Shown: piece by piece, positions 25,675 through 34,794 of the stretch | How positions within the stretch are numbered: the stretch's first letter is position 1 | Layout of the letters: every line of letters begins with the position of its first letter | Assembly: GCF_000282035.1 (NCBI RefSeq) | Contig: NZ_AKKA01000087.1 | Location: 124,001-188,000 of the forward strand | Origin: Rhizobium sp. CF122 | GTDB taxonomy: Bacteria > Pseudomonadota > Alphaproteobacteria > Rhizobiales > Rhizobiaceae | DNA length: 64,000 nt | Direction of reading: 5' to 3' | Position numbers and translations under genes: made by a program | The notes under the pieces: model-generated | What the model saw: the letters and a program-made list of their open reading frames with translations, nothing else | Told to the model about the DNA's origin: nothing | The model's database searches: none

Positions 25675-26535
25675 ATGGACCGCACAGCATCTGGATGGCT
25701 TAATGGCATGATCGGCGTCGTGATTTTCAGCGGCTCGCTGCCCGCCACGCGTTTGGCGGTGATGCAGTTTGATCCGGTGTTTTTGACCGTCGCGCGGGCG
25801 GGGATCGCTGGCGCGCTGGCGCTCCTGCTGCTGCTCTTTTTCAAAGAAAAGCGACCGGCAAGACGCGATATCTTGTCGCTGATGGTGGTCGCCGCGGGCG
25901 TGGTGGTGGGCTTCCCGCTCTTGACCGCGCTTGCGCTGCAGCACGTTACGTCGGCGCACTCGGTCGTCTTCGTCGGGCTGTTGCCCCTTGCGACGGCTGT
26001 CTTTGGCGTCATCCGTGGCGGAGAACGTCCGAAGCCGGTCTTCTGGCTCTTTGCCGTGACGGGAAGTGCATTGGTCTGCGGTTTTGCCTTGTCGCAGGGG
26101 CTGACTGCCGCGCCTGTCGGAGACGCGCTGATGATGGCGGCGATCATCGTCTGTGGGCTCGGCTATGCCGAAGGCGCCAAACTTTCGCGAAGGCTGGGGG
26201 GATGGCAGGTCATATCCTGGGCGCTCGTCTTGTCGCTCCCGCTGATGATCCTTTCGTCGATCTGGTTCATGCCCGCAAGCTTCTCGAACATTGATGCGCC
26301 AGCACTCGCGGGCCTGGCCTACGTCTCGCTCTTTAGCATGTTGATAGGTTTTGTCTTCTGGTATCGCGGCCTTGCCCAGGGCGGCATTGCCAGCGTCGGA
26401 CAGCTACAGTTGCTGCAACCCTTCCTCGGTCTGACCCTGGCAGCCACGCTGCTGCATGAAACGGTGACCTGGACGATGTTTGCTGCAACCGCCGCGGTCA
26501 TTGCCTGCGTGGCTGCGGCGCGCAAATTTGCCTGA
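25675..26535 (+). CDS. EamA/DMT-family permease
   Basis: A 286-residue inner-membrane protein with about ten transmembrane helices in two EamA repeats (about 8-135 and 145-285), including GSLPATRLAVMQFDPVFLTVARAG and VSLFSMLIGFVFWYRGLAQGG. Members export metabolites, often amino acids. ATG at 25675 with AAAGG eight bases upstream is chosen over GTG 25669. Divergent pairing with a MocR regulator suggests an amino acid or amine effector and an exporter for it. Confidence 0.88.
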   Translation: MDRTASGWLNGMIGVVIFSGSLPATRLAVMQFDPVFLTVARAGIAGALALLLLLFFKEKRPARRDILSLMVVAAGVVVGFPLLTALALQHVTSAHSVVFVGLLPLATAVFGVIRGGERPKPVFWLFAVTGSALVCGFALSQGLTAAPVGDALMMAAIIVCGLGYAEGAKLSRRLGGWQVISWALVLSLPLMILSSIWFMPASFSNIDAPALAGLAYVSLFSMLIGFVFWYRGLAQGGIASVGQLQLLQPFLGLTLAATLLHETVTWTMFAATAAVIACVAAARKFA

Positions 26536-26730
26536 TAGGAGCCTGTTTCAGGTCGATTTTGCCACCGTCTGCACGGCTCGTGCGTTCTTTCATCAAGGGC
26601 TGATCGCCCGCCCAAGTGTCAAGGTGCCGATATCGGGTCCGCAACGACGACTTCAATTGCCGTATGGGGTTGGATTTCGAAACGACCATTAATGGCGACG
26701 CCGGGCGCTGATATTGTCGTCATCAGCAGT

Positions 26731-26766
26731 GTCAAGAGCGAGGGGTCGAGGCCCCTCGCTCTTGAC
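26731..26766 (-). terminator. Long hairpin, probable terminator of mctP
   Basis: A perfect 15-base inverted repeat (arm 26731-26745, arm 26752-26766, six-base loop TCGAGG) begins four bases after the mctP stop. The stem is strong and GC-rich, but no clear T run follows, so it may stop transcription weakly or protect the mRNA 3' end. Confidence 0.7.
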
Positions 26767-26770
26767 AGGC

Positions 26771-28246
26771 TTATGCGCGTGCCGGAGTTCTTGCCGGAAC
26801 GATGGCATTGGCCGCCACCGCGACTAGAATGTTTGCGGCAAGGGCAAGCAGTCCGGTGTAGATGGTGAACGGTTCGCCGCCGAGGCTGATCATGTGCAGC
26901 GGTTTCCAGCCTGCATCCCAGACGAGATAGGTGCCGCCGATGAAGCCGACGAACCAGCCGGCGAGCAGTGCCGGCGCGCGGAACCAGTTGGTGTAGAGAC
27001 CGAAAACCAGCGCCGGAAACGTCTGGAGGATCCAGATACCGCCAAGAAGCTGAAGGTCGAGTGCAAACTGCGTCGGCAGGAAGACGATGACGAGAAGCGC
27101 GCCGACCTTGACGACGAGCGACGTCACCTTCGCGACCTTGGCCTCACCAGCATCCGTCACCGCCGGGTTGACGTAGGCCTTCCAGAAATTGCGGGTGAAG
27201 AGGTTGGACGCGCCAATGCTCATCACTGCCGCCGGCACCAGCGCGCCGATGGCAATCGCCGCAAAGGCAAAGCCCGCAAACCAGCTCGGGAACAGCGTCT
27301 GGAAGAGCGCCGGAACGACATCGTTGGCGCTTTCGAGCTTCAAGCCCGCGGCGTGGCCCATGTAGCCGAGCAGGGCCAGAAGGCCGAGCAGCAATGTATA
27401 GGCCGGCAATAGCACAGCGTTCTTGCGGATCGTGTTGCCGCTGTTGGAGGCGAAGATGCCGGTCAACGTATGCGGATACATGAAGGCCGCAAGCGCCGAA
27501 CCGAGCGCCAACGTCGCGTAGGCGACATACTGGTTGGGTTGCAGGAGCAGGCTGCCAGAGCCCTTTGCCTGGAACGCCGCATCGGCGGCCGCAAAGACAT
27601 TGGCATAGCCGCCGAGCTTCGAGGGGATAAGCGCCACGGCGGCGATCACCACGATGTAGATCATGATGTCCTTGACGAAGGCGATCAGCGCCGGCGCCCG
27701 CAGGCCCGCCGAATAGGTATAGAGCGCCAGTACGATGAAGGCGATCGCCAGCGGTACTTCACCGTGGAGACCGAGCGCCTTGAGCGCAGCGGTCATGCCA
27801 ACGAGCTGCAACGCGATATAGGGCATTGTCGCAATCACGCCGGTTGCGGCAACCGCAAGCTCCAGCCCGCGCGAACCATATTGGCCGTGAACCACATCAC
27901 CTGCGGTGACGTAACCGAAATCCCTCGCCCGTTTCCACAGCACAGGCATGACCATGAAGACAAAGGGATAGACGACGATGGTGTAGGGCAGCGCAAAGAA
28001 GCCGTAAGCGCCGACGGTGTAGACCAGCGCCGGGACGGCAATGACTGTGTAGGCGGTATAGAAGTCGCCGCCGACCAGAAACCAGGTGATCCAGGTGCCG
28101 AAGCTGCGGCCGCCGAGACCCCATTCGTCGATATGGGCAAGCGTTTTGGGTTTACGCCAGCGGGATGCAACGAAACCCATGACCGTGACGAGCACGAAGA
28201 AGAAGATGAAGACGGCAAGTGCGGTTGTGTTGAGTTCAGTCGTCAT
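26771..28246 (-). CDS. mctP: Monocarboxylate uptake permease MctP
   Basis: A 491-residue sodium:solute symporter-family protein with about 13 transmembrane helices, including WFLVGGDFYTAYTVIAVPALVY near the N-terminus and SIGASNLFTRNFWKAYV in the middle. Context identifies it as MctP, which in Rhizobium leguminosarum takes up lactate, pyruvate, propionate, acetate and alanine: a DUF3311 gene precedes it with an 11-base overlap and a NarL-type two-component pair lies upstream. ATG start at 28246. Confidence 0.92.
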   Translation of the reverse strand: MTTELNTTALAVFIFFFVLVTVMGFVASRWRKPKTLAHIDEWGLGGRSFGTWITWFLVGGDFYTAYTVIAVPALVYTVGAYGFFALPYTIVVYPFVFMVMPVLWKRARDFGYVTAGDVVHGQYGSRGLELAVAATGVIATMPYIALQLVGMTAALKALGLHGEVPLAIAFIVLALYTYSAGLRAPALIAFVKDIMIYIVVIAAVALIPSKLGGYANVFAAADAAFQAKGSGSLLLQPNQYVAYATLALGSALAAFMYPHTLTGIFASNSGNTIRKNAVLLPAYTLLLGLLALLGYMGHAAGLKLESANDVVPALFQTLFPSWFAGFAFAAIAIGALVPAAVMSIGASNLFTRNFWKAYVNPAVTDAGEAKVAKVTSLVVKVGALLVIVFLPTQFALDLQLLGGIWILQTFPALVFGLYTNWFRAPALLAGWFVGFIGGTYLVWDAGWKPLHMISLGGEPFTIYTGLLALAANILVAVAANAIVPARTPARA

Positions 28247-28433
28247 CGCGCATGCTCCGGTAAGCGATCCAGGTCAGGAAAGCGGTAACCGGCACCCAGG
28301 CAAGCTGATACCAGTAGAAAAAGGGGAAGCCGAAGAGAGCCGGTTCGCGGATATTGTAGAAAGGTGGCCAGAGCAGCCCGATATACGGAATGACGAGCAG
28401 CCAGCAGGCTGCCCTGTTCTTTGGTTTTTCCAT
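28236..28433 (-). CDS. DUF3311 small membrane protein
   Basis: 65 residues with two membrane helices (ACWLLVIPYIGLLWPPFYN and FYWYQLAWVPVTAFLTWIAY). DUF3311 genes regularly sit directly before SSS-family permeases and are thought to be small accessory subunits. The ATG at 28433 has GAGAGG nine bases upstream; the open frame extends to 28742 but that part is not coding-like. It overlaps mctP by 11 bases, so the two are co-translated. Confidence 0.88.
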   Translation of the reverse strand: MEKPKNRAACWLLVIPYIGLLWPPFYNIREPALFGFPFFYWYQLAWVPVTAFLTWIAYRSMRDDD

Positions 28434-28678
28434 GACGGATACCTCTCGGGCGCCGTGCGATCGGCGCCAAGTTGCAGGTGTCGGTGGTGAATGTGGTTTG
28501 TCAGTCGCTGGACAGAATGAGCCCGAACCGCCTTCTCGCAACGGGTTTTCCGAAAAGGCGGAAGAGAGCGTTGTGCATTTGAAAGTCCTCCCAACGGCTG
28601 CGCTCGGCGAGCCGTGCGCAAGTCCTATGGCGAAGCCTTGCATGCGACAAGAGGAGGGAAGGGGTGAAATGCAAGGGA

Positions 28679-28696
28679 CTACCCATAAGTGGGTAG
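28679..28696. promoter_or_regulatory. NarL-like 7-2-7 response-regulator site
   Basis: CTACCCATAAGTGGGTAG contains two head-to-head heptamers, TACCCAT-AA-GTGGGTA, with a two-base spacer. NarL-subfamily regulators bind TACYYMT heptamers as 7-2-7 pairs; the second half differs at one position. It lies between the stop of mctR (a NarL/FixJ-type regulator) and the DUF3311-mctP genes, so it is the likely MctR binding site. A terminator of mctR is the alternative. Confidence 0.6.
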
Positions 28697-28704
28697 ACGC
28701 AAGT

Positions 28705-29349
28705 TCAGGTCGTTTTGGTCTGGATCCCGTGATCGAGCGCATAACGGATCAAGCCGGCCGTTGTCGCGATACCGAGCTTCTTCTTGAGATTCTTGCGATG
28801 CGTTTCGGCGGTGGCCTGCGTTATCCCGAGTGCCTCGGCGATCGCCTTGTTGGCCTTTCCGGCAAGGAGCAGGCTGAGGATATCACGCTCGCGCGGCGTG
28901 AGGGGATCGGCGTCATTGCTGGCTTCCCCCTCCATCAGTACGTCAAAGACACCGGACGAGAAATACTTTCCGCCATCCGCAACGGTCTCGACGGCCGAAA
29001 TGATCTCGTCGGTCGATACGTCCTTGAGAATATAGCCTGCGGCGCCGCGTATCACCGAGGAGGATATGTATTCGCGGCTGTCATGCATGGAGAGCATCAC
29101 GATTCGCGTTTCCGGGATCCGTTTCTTGAAAAGCTCGATCGCGTCGATGCCGCTGAGCTTGGGCATGTTGATATCCATCAGCAAAACATGTGGCCGGACC
29201 TTGTAGGCGAGTTCGAGGCCGGTCTCGGCGAGGCCGGCTGTTCCAACGACTTCGATGTGGTCGAATGTCTCAAGGACGGCCTTCAACCCATCCAGCACGA
29301 GCGGATGGTTGTCGATCAACAGGACCTTGATTTTGTCGCCTTTGGTCAT
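28705..29349 (-). CDS. mctR: NarL/FixJ-type response regulator MctR
   Basis: The receiver domain (about 1-125) has the acidic pair, phospho-acceptor Asp in HVLLMDINMPKLSG and Lys in GYILKDVS. The LuxR-type helix-turn-helix follows (LTPRERDILSLLLAGKANKAIAEALGIT, about 148-205). It overlaps mctS by four bases and lies upstream of mctP, as in the rhizobial mctPSR locus where MctSR is needed for mctP expression. 214 residues. Confidence 0.92.
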   Translation of the reverse strand: MTKGDKIKVLLIDNHPLVLDGLKAVLETFDHIEVVGTAGLAETGLELAYKVRPHVLLMDINMPKLSGIDAIELFKKRIPETRIVMLSMHDSREYISSSVIRGAAGYILKDVSTDEIISAVETVADGGKYFSSGVFDVLMEGEASNDADPLTPRERDILSLLLAGKANKAIAEALGITQATAETHRKNLKKKLGIATTAGLIRYALDHGIQTKTT

Positions 29350-30746
29350 GCGGCTTCGGCCTGCTGGTTGGCGGGACGATTGGCCGATTTTGGCAGCATC
29401 GCGGTCAACACTGTGCCGCTTGCATCACTATTGATCAGCAACAGGCCGCGGAAATGCGCCATCCTTTCTTGCATGTTGCGCAGGCCGAGACCGGATCGGT
29501 TGGGGGGGCCGTCTCCGCCGCTGCCGAAGCCCGAACCGTTGTCGGAAATCATCATGCGGGCGCGGCCTTTCTCGCTCCAGAGCTTGACGGAAAGCCTTGT
29601 TGCGCCGGAATGCCGTTCGACATTGTTGAAGGCCTCTTGTGCGACGCGATAAAGTGCGGTGCTGGCTTCCGGCTTTAGCATCTCGATGAAGCCCGAAGCT
29701 TCGATATCGGCTTGAATACCGGTCCGCTCGACGAAATTGCAGCAGAGTGCCTCGATCGCCGCCGTCAGGCCGAGATCGTCGAGCACGCGTGGCCGGAGAT
29801 CGTGCGACAGCCGCCTGATTTCCTTGATCGCGCCATTCAAGGCCTCGATGCCACGATTGATAATCTGTGCGGCATCATCGACATCTGTCCTGACCTTACG
29901 TCCCGCGAGATCCATCGTATAGCGCACGCCGACGAGATTTTGCGAAATGCCGTCATGCAACTCGCGGGCAAGTCGGGCGCGCTCTTCCTCCTGTGTGTTA
30001 ATCACCCGCTGCGTTAGTTCCTTGAGTTTGCCGTCCGCCATGCGTCGCTCGTGGAAGGTCACCAGCATGCAGGTGGTGAAGACGACCAGCACAGCGGGCA
30101 CGGCGATCAGCGCCACAATCACGAAGGTCCGCTTGATGTTGGCGCGCATACTTGCATTCGCGGCAGCCGTTTGGGCATAGACGTCGTCGAGATAAACGCC
30201 GGTTCCCACGACCCAATGCCACTTGTCGAGGCTGACGACGAAGGACAGCTTGTCTGCCATCTGGCCGCTCGACGGCTTCTGCCATTTGTATTGGTGCAGG
30301 CCGCCGCCCGATTTGGCCGTGGCGATCAGTTCCGCGATCACCTTGTCGCCATCGGGATCGGTCAGGTTGAGCCAGTTTTGCCCATGCCGGAAGCCTTGGC
30401 GCGGATGAACGATGTTGTTTCCGTCATAGTCGTAAACGAAGAAATATCCGTCCTTTCCGTAGTCGAGCGAGTTCAGGATCGCCGCCACCTTGTCTTTGGC
30501 GACCTGGTCGTTTGCACCGGCACCACCATAGGTCGCCTGGATTGCAGATAGCGCGAGGTTGGTGAGATTGAGAATCTCCGTCTCCTTGGCCTTCAGCATA
30601 TTCTGCTCGAATGTCGCAATATTGTCCCGGGTAAGGTGCGCCGATTGCCAGGTGATGAATGCCGTGATTGCCAGGATGGCAATCACGAGCGGAATGATCG
30701 CCAGCGCAATGATTTGGTGTCTCAAGGTCAATGGGTGCCCTCCCAA
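29346..30746 (-). CDS. mctS: Sensor histidine kinase MctS
   Basis: A membrane sensor with helices at about 10-32 and 208-230 enclosing a Cache-type periplasmic domain (YGKDGYFFVYDYDGNNIVHPR, WHWVVGTGVYLDDV). A HisKA_3 domain follows with phospho-acceptor His in RLARELHDGISQNLVGVR, then an HATPase with DNGSGFG and RSGLGLRNMQERM. It should sense a small carboxylate and phosphorylate MctR. ATG at 30746; a TTG five codons inside (30731) has a better-spaced GGGAGGG site and is possible. Confidence 0.92.
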   Translation of the reverse strand: MGGHPLTLRHQIIALAIIPLVIAILAITAFITWQSAHLTRDNIATFEQNMLKAKETEILNLTNLALSAIQATYGGAGANDQVAKDKVAAILNSLDYGKDGYFFVYDYDGNNIVHPRQGFRHGQNWLNLTDPDGDKVIAELIATAKSGGGLHQYKWQKPSSGQMADKLSFVVSLDKWHWVVGTGVYLDDVYAQTAAANASMRANIKRTFVIVALIAVPAVLVVFTTCMLVTFHERRMADGKLKELTQRVINTQEEERARLARELHDGISQNLVGVRYTMDLAGRKVRTDVDDAAQIINRGIEALNGAIKEIRRLSHDLRPRVLDDLGLTAAIEALCCNFVERTGIQADIEASGFIEMLKPEASTALYRVAQEAFNNVERHSGATRLSVKLWSEKGRARMMISDNGSGFGSGGDGPPNRSGLGLRNMQERMAHFRGLLLINSDASGTVLTAMLPKSANRPANQQAEAA

Positions 30747-31132
30747 GCCAGCGGATCAGCTGAAGTATCGTTCAGTAAGGCGTCAGGCATGGCACGCGGT
30801 CAAGTCTGGTTCAGCCCGCGACAAGATAGCCATTCTCTTGGGTCTTATCCATTCCGTGCCTTAAATGGGGCCGGTTACACCCCTTCGACTTACCGCCTTG
30901 TGGATAACCCGCACCGCACTTGTAAACGATAAGCTTGCCGCTTGGTCGCTGAAAAGACCTCGCCTTATACCGGTGCCGACGGGCGTCGCAGGCGGTCCAT
31001 CAGCGCGCGTCGCTTCGTTGTCATATTGCGCCGGCCCGGACAGTAGAGATAAAGCCAGACAAGCGCCGGCAGAATACCTCAAGCAAGGGCGCGAGTTCAC
31101 CACACGCAACTGACGGCAGGAAGCTTTCATCC
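30747..31132. other. Gene-free stretch upstream of mctS
   Basis: 386 bases. It must contain the mctSR promoter near 30750-30850. The short open frames have no recognisable product and unlikely composition. Confidence 0.4.
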
Positions 31133-31388
31133 ATGCCGAAGATGACGCTGACGCCGGCGACCGAGGCTCGGGTATGGATGACCGGAGACAGCCATATTCG
31201 GCACGAGCTCTTGCCGAACGGGCGCGATGACGAGCCAAGGGGCAGCCGCACCAGCGCCTTTCAGGGACGCAACGTCATCCGGCAATCATATCGACTATTG
31301 GGACGATACCGGCTTTCCCGCCGACGGCGAGTTCATCGACGGCGTGCTGCATCACGGCGGCACGGTGTTTTACCGAGGAGGTAGCTAA
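31133..31388 (+). pseudogene. Frameshifted Atu4866-like gene
   Basis: Two overlapping frames together read as one small protein of the Atu4866 family (PF11512, known from an Agrobacterium structure). The first frame gives MTLTPATEARVWMTGDSHIR and HELLPNG; after QGRN at about 31275 the match continues in another frame as GNHIDYWDDTGFPADGEF and GVLHHGGTVFYRG, ending at TAA 31386-31388. One extra base near 31273-31280 explains the shift. It is either a recent pseudogene or a sequencing error. Start at 31133 or 31142. Family assigned from memory of the motif. Confidence 0.6.
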
Positions 31389-31658
31389 CTTGTTGTCATG
31401 TCCGACACTTTCTCGCGCATGAACGGCTCCAACCTATGCATTCAGGTCACGGTTTCCGGACGCCGTTGGCCCGAGGACGTTCGACAACGGCTCGGCGGCC
31501 GCGGTGGCGGCTTCTTTTGGGTGCTCCCCGTCTGTCGTTTAAACGGATTTTTCGGCCATACGAATTTTCGCGTATGATCCACCCGGTTGCCAAAAAACCA
31601 CAATTGCTTCACCTAAAAGGACACCGACACTCGGCCTTAAGAATTGGATCAACGCTGA
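31389..31658. other. Gene-free stretch upstream of prc
   Basis: 270 bases holding the presumed prc promoter. Nothing else was recognised. Confidence 0.35.
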
Positions 31659-33776
31659 ATGCGCATATCACACGTCTTCCTTTGTGCATTTGTTGCACTC
31701 GTACAGTCCGCAAATGCCGAAGTCGCATCACCGCCTGTTTTGGCGCCGCTAAAGCAACAGGCACAAGCCGCTCAGGTGAGTGCACAATTTTTCACGCGTT
31801 TCAGCTACAAGCCTGTTCCACTCGACGACGCTTTGTCGGCGAGGATCATGGATCGGTTCATTAAATCACTCGATCCCGACCGCATGCTCTTCCTGCAAGC
31901 GGACATCGACAGGTTCATGGCGGAGCGCAGCGAGATCGACGATGGCATTGGTCGGGAGGACTTGAAGATCCCGTTTGCGATCTTCAACGTGTATGAACAG
32001 CGCGTTGTCGACCGCATGAACTACGCGCGCAACTTGCTTAAGCAGGACTTCGATTTCGAGGCGCAGGAAACTTATTCCGTGCTGCGCGACAAAGCTCCTT
32101 GGCCGCAGTCGGAAGCGGCGAGCAATGAACTGTGGAGCAAGCGCGTCAAAAGCGATTGGTTGCGGTTGAAACTGGGTGGCAAAACCGACGCAGCTATTCG
32201 CGAAACGCTCGACAAACGCTACGCGAACGCCCTCGAGCGCGTTTACAAGTACAAAAGTGACGACGTTTTCCAGTCGTTCATGGATGCCTATTCAAACTCG
32301 ATCGACCCGCACACGGACTATTTTGGCGCGAACGCTTCGGCCGATTTCAATATCGCGATGAAGCTTTCGCTCTTTGGTATCGGTGCGGTCCTGCAGGAAC
32401 GCGACGACTACACGACGATCCGTGAGCTCGTACCTGGCGGACCGGCGCAGTTGTCCGGGAAGCTCTCGGTCGGAGACCGCATTACCGGCGTTGGGCAGGG
32501 CGAGGATGGGGCGATCAAAGAAGTGGTGGGCACGCGCCTTGATGAAGTCGTGCAATTGATACGAGGGAAAAAAGGTTCTGTCGTGCGCTTGGACATCCTG
32601 CCGGCCGATGCCGGAGCAGAGGGCACCCATCGTGTTGTCAGCCTGGTGCGCGATAAAATCAGCCTCGAAAAACAGGCGGCCAGCAAGGCCGTGCTGCCCG
32701 TGAAAGTGGGCGATGCGACACGTAAAATCGGGGTCATTACTCTGCCAGCATTCTATGAGGATTTCGAAGCCAGGCACAAAGGAGACAAGGACTACAAAAG
32801 CGCAAGCCGCGATGTCGCCAAGCTTCTCGGCGAGCTGAAGCAAGAAAAGGTCGACAGCGTTCTCATTGACCTGCGCAACAATGGCGGCGGTTCATTGGAC
32901 GAGGCGATCGATTTGACCGGCCTGTTCATCGGCCATGGCCCGGTCGTCCAGCAACGCAGTAGCGACGGTAAGGTCACGGTAAGAAGCGCCGATCTTCCAG
33001 CGCCTGTCTGGACTGGTCCCGTTGGTGTCCTGATCAATCGCGGGTCGGCCTCGGCTTCAGAGATTTTTGCTGCGGCAATCCAGGATTATGGTCGAGGCGT
33101 GATTGTCGGCGAACCCAGTTTCGGCAAGGGTACCGTTCAAACTGTCGTTAATCTTGACCAGATGGTTCGTAACAACAAGCTCGAATTGGGTGAACTGAAA
33201 GTGACGATTGCCCAGTTTTTCCGGATCAATGGCGGTACGACGCAGCTGCGCGGTGTGACGCCTGATATCAGCTTGCCGGGACTTTCGGATCCGACACGTT
33301 TTGGCGAGACCAGCTATGACAATGCCTTGCCGTGGACGCAGATCAAGCCTGCGACCTATACGCCCAACGACACTGTAGCGACCTTGCTGCCGACACTGCA
33401 AAGTCGCCATGATGCTCGGGTTAAGAGCGATCCGGACTTCCAACGCCTGTTACAAGACATTGCTGATCTGAAGGCGCAGCGTGAGAAAGGGATTGTCTCT
33501 CTCAACGAAACCGACCGTCGCAGAGAATTGACTGCTCGAGAAAATCGTCTCAAGTCTCGAGCGCAATCAAGCGATGGCGAAGATACCGGTGAAGATGATG
33601 GTCTGCAGGCAAACGAGCGCAGCCTAAGTGCTGATATTGCCATTGAAAATGCCCGCAAGAAGGCAAAGGACGTTCTGCTGGATGAGGCCGGCGCCATTCT
33701 TGCCGATGAGTCGGATTTGCACGAAGGAGTGCTAAAGGCAGCCACAAAGCAATCGGGAAACACGGATCGAAAATAG
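31659..33776 (+). CDS. prc: Tail-specific carboxy-terminal protease (Prc/Tsp, E. coli type)
   Basis: A 705-residue periplasmic S41A protease that degrades proteins with non-polar C-termini. It has a signal peptide (MRISHVFLCAFVALVQSANA), an N-terminal domain with SLDPDRMLFLQADID as in E. coli Prc, a PDZ domain (about 240-320), and the catalytic core with Ser in GSASASEIFA (about 463-467) and Lys490 in FGKGTVQ. The charged C-terminal region matches the DUF3340-type end. Most alphaproteobacterial Ctp proteases are shorter and lack the N-terminal domain. Base composition looks lower in GC than neighbouring metabolic genes, a hint of transfer. Confidence 0.93.
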   Translation: MRISHVFLCAFVALVQSANAEVASPPVLAPLKQQAQAAQVSAQFFTRFSYKPVPLDDALSARIMDRFIKSLDPDRMLFLQADIDRFMAERSEIDDGIGREDLKIPFAIFNVYEQRVVDRMNYARNLLKQDFDFEAQETYSVLRDKAPWPQSEAASNELWSKRVKSDWLRLKLGGKTDAAIRETLDKRYANALERVYKYKSDDVFQSFMDAYSNSIDPHTDYFGANASADFNIAMKLSLFGIGAVLQERDDYTTIRELVPGGPAQLSGKLSVGDRITGVGQGEDGAIKEVVGTRLDEVVQLIRGKKGSVVRLDILPADAGAEGTHRVVSLVRDKISLEKQAASKAVLPVKVGDATRKIGVITLPAFYEDFEARHKGDKDYKSASRDVAKLLGELKQEKVDSVLIDLRNNGGGSLDEAIDLTGLFIGHGPVVQQRSSDGKVTVRSADLPAPVWTGPVGVLINRGSASASEIFAAAIQDYGRGVIVGEPSFGKGTVQTVVNLDQMVRNNKLELGELKVTIAQFFRINGGTTQLRGVTPDISLPGLSDPTRFGETSYDNALPWTQIKPATYTPNDTVATLLPTLQSRHDARVKSDPDFQRLLQDIADLKAQREKGIVSLNETDRRRELTARENRLKSRAQSSDGEDTGEDDGLQANERSLSADIAIENARKKAKDVLLDEAGAILADESDLHEGVLKAATKQSGNTDRK

Positions 33777-33869
33777 TCATTCCGGCCGGCGCAAGCCTAG
33801 GGGTGTTCATGCTTCCTTGATCCCGACTTCAACTGACCAACGCGGTCGAAGTGGTTGGCTACCAATGAA

Positions 33870-34125
33870 GACGTTCGCTTGAGATATGCCGGCTGTTTGC
33901 GGCGGAACCCGCCGAGCTGCAGCCACGTGTGGGAAGAGGTGATCGTGACGATTTTCCAGGCAGAAGCGCTGGGTTCTGGTCATCCGTTGATCAGGATGGC
34001 TATGTTCTTGATGAAATCGTTTAGAGCCGACGCAACACTACGGCCGCCAGGCGTCAGTTGGTGCGGTGGATGAAGACGAGGGGCCTGCCAAAGCCACGGC
34101 GCATGGTGGCCATGGTGGCAGCTCG
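33870..34125 (+). mobile_element. IS6-family transposase remnant
   Basis: Broken frames together recall an IS6-family transposase: RYAGCLRRNPPS and WEEVIVTI (about 33890-33955), then after a frameshift VDQDGYVLDEIV (about 33988-34023), a stop, and RRNTTAARRQLVRWMKTRGLPK. The family sequence around this point is WHLDEVxxTIxGxxHWLWRAVDQDGYVLDExV, including one catalytic Asp. Both ends are missing and the copy is dead. Confidence 0.65.
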
Positions 34126-34472
34126 CCAGTAACTTTATATCTCGCGGCCATCAATGAAGCGGAGTGGCGCTGAAGCCCAAGAACCTCAGCATGGAAGAGG
34201 CTGCCTCCATGGTGGTAGGCGCCAGACCGCATGATAGGCGCTCGTGCAGGTATCGTGCGCCTGGCGTGGCGCATGTCGGGGCTGGCGAACGCCGCGCTCG
34301 GCTTCGAACAGCTGGACATGCGTAGCGTACGTCGTAATGCGATGCGCGATGAAGGCCGCATACGGAAACTGGCGTTCCCGATACTTTGACCAATGTTCTG
34401 GTAGATGAAAGACACAACCCGACTCGAAAGTCGACCGTGAGCGATTTCGCTCGCACTCTATCGAAGCGGCGT
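34126..34472. other. Stretch without a recognisable gene
   Basis: 347 bases after the IS6 remnant. LAAINEAEWR near 34145 could be more of the same transposase (compare LAAINE in IS6 proteins), but the rest matches nothing I know. Confidence 0.35.
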
Positions 34473-34670
34473 TCAAGGACGGGGCGCTTCGGCGTCTGCT
34501 TCGTTGGTCGTCAGCGTCGCCATGTGGGCTCGAAACTCCTTCTCGCCCAGGACCCGATCCGCTGCTCGAACGTCTGCGAGGATCTTTGCTATAACGCCCT
34601 CATCGCCCGCTGCTGTCGTCCGAACCTCGATGATCTCTGCAACATAGGCTTGGACATCGAGCGCCGACAA
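34473..34670 (-). CDS. Small hypothetical protein
   Basis: 65 residues (MSALDVQAYVAEIIEVRTTA onward), Ala/Glu-rich and probably helical, with no domain I recognise. Codon pattern looks rhizobial, and the frame is closed by a stop just inside. No strong ribosome site was confirmed. It could be a small real gene or chance. Confidence 0.35.
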   Translation of the reverse strand: MSALDVQAYVAEIIEVRTTAAGDEGVIAKILADVRAADRVLGEKEFRAHMATLTTNEADAEAPRP

Positions 34671-34794
34671 GCTCCGCGACCCATTGGGCCAAAACCCAGT
34701 TTCGTCGGGACTGCACCCTGAAGGCTATTTCGGATGCACCGCAGCCTTATGGGCCAACCGACGACTAGCTCACACTACGTTCAAATTAAGTGAT

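Noticed and set aside
34038..34415. A 125-codon minus-strand frame as a gene
   Set aside because: Composition is not coding-like, and it overlaps the IS6 remnant read on the plus strand.
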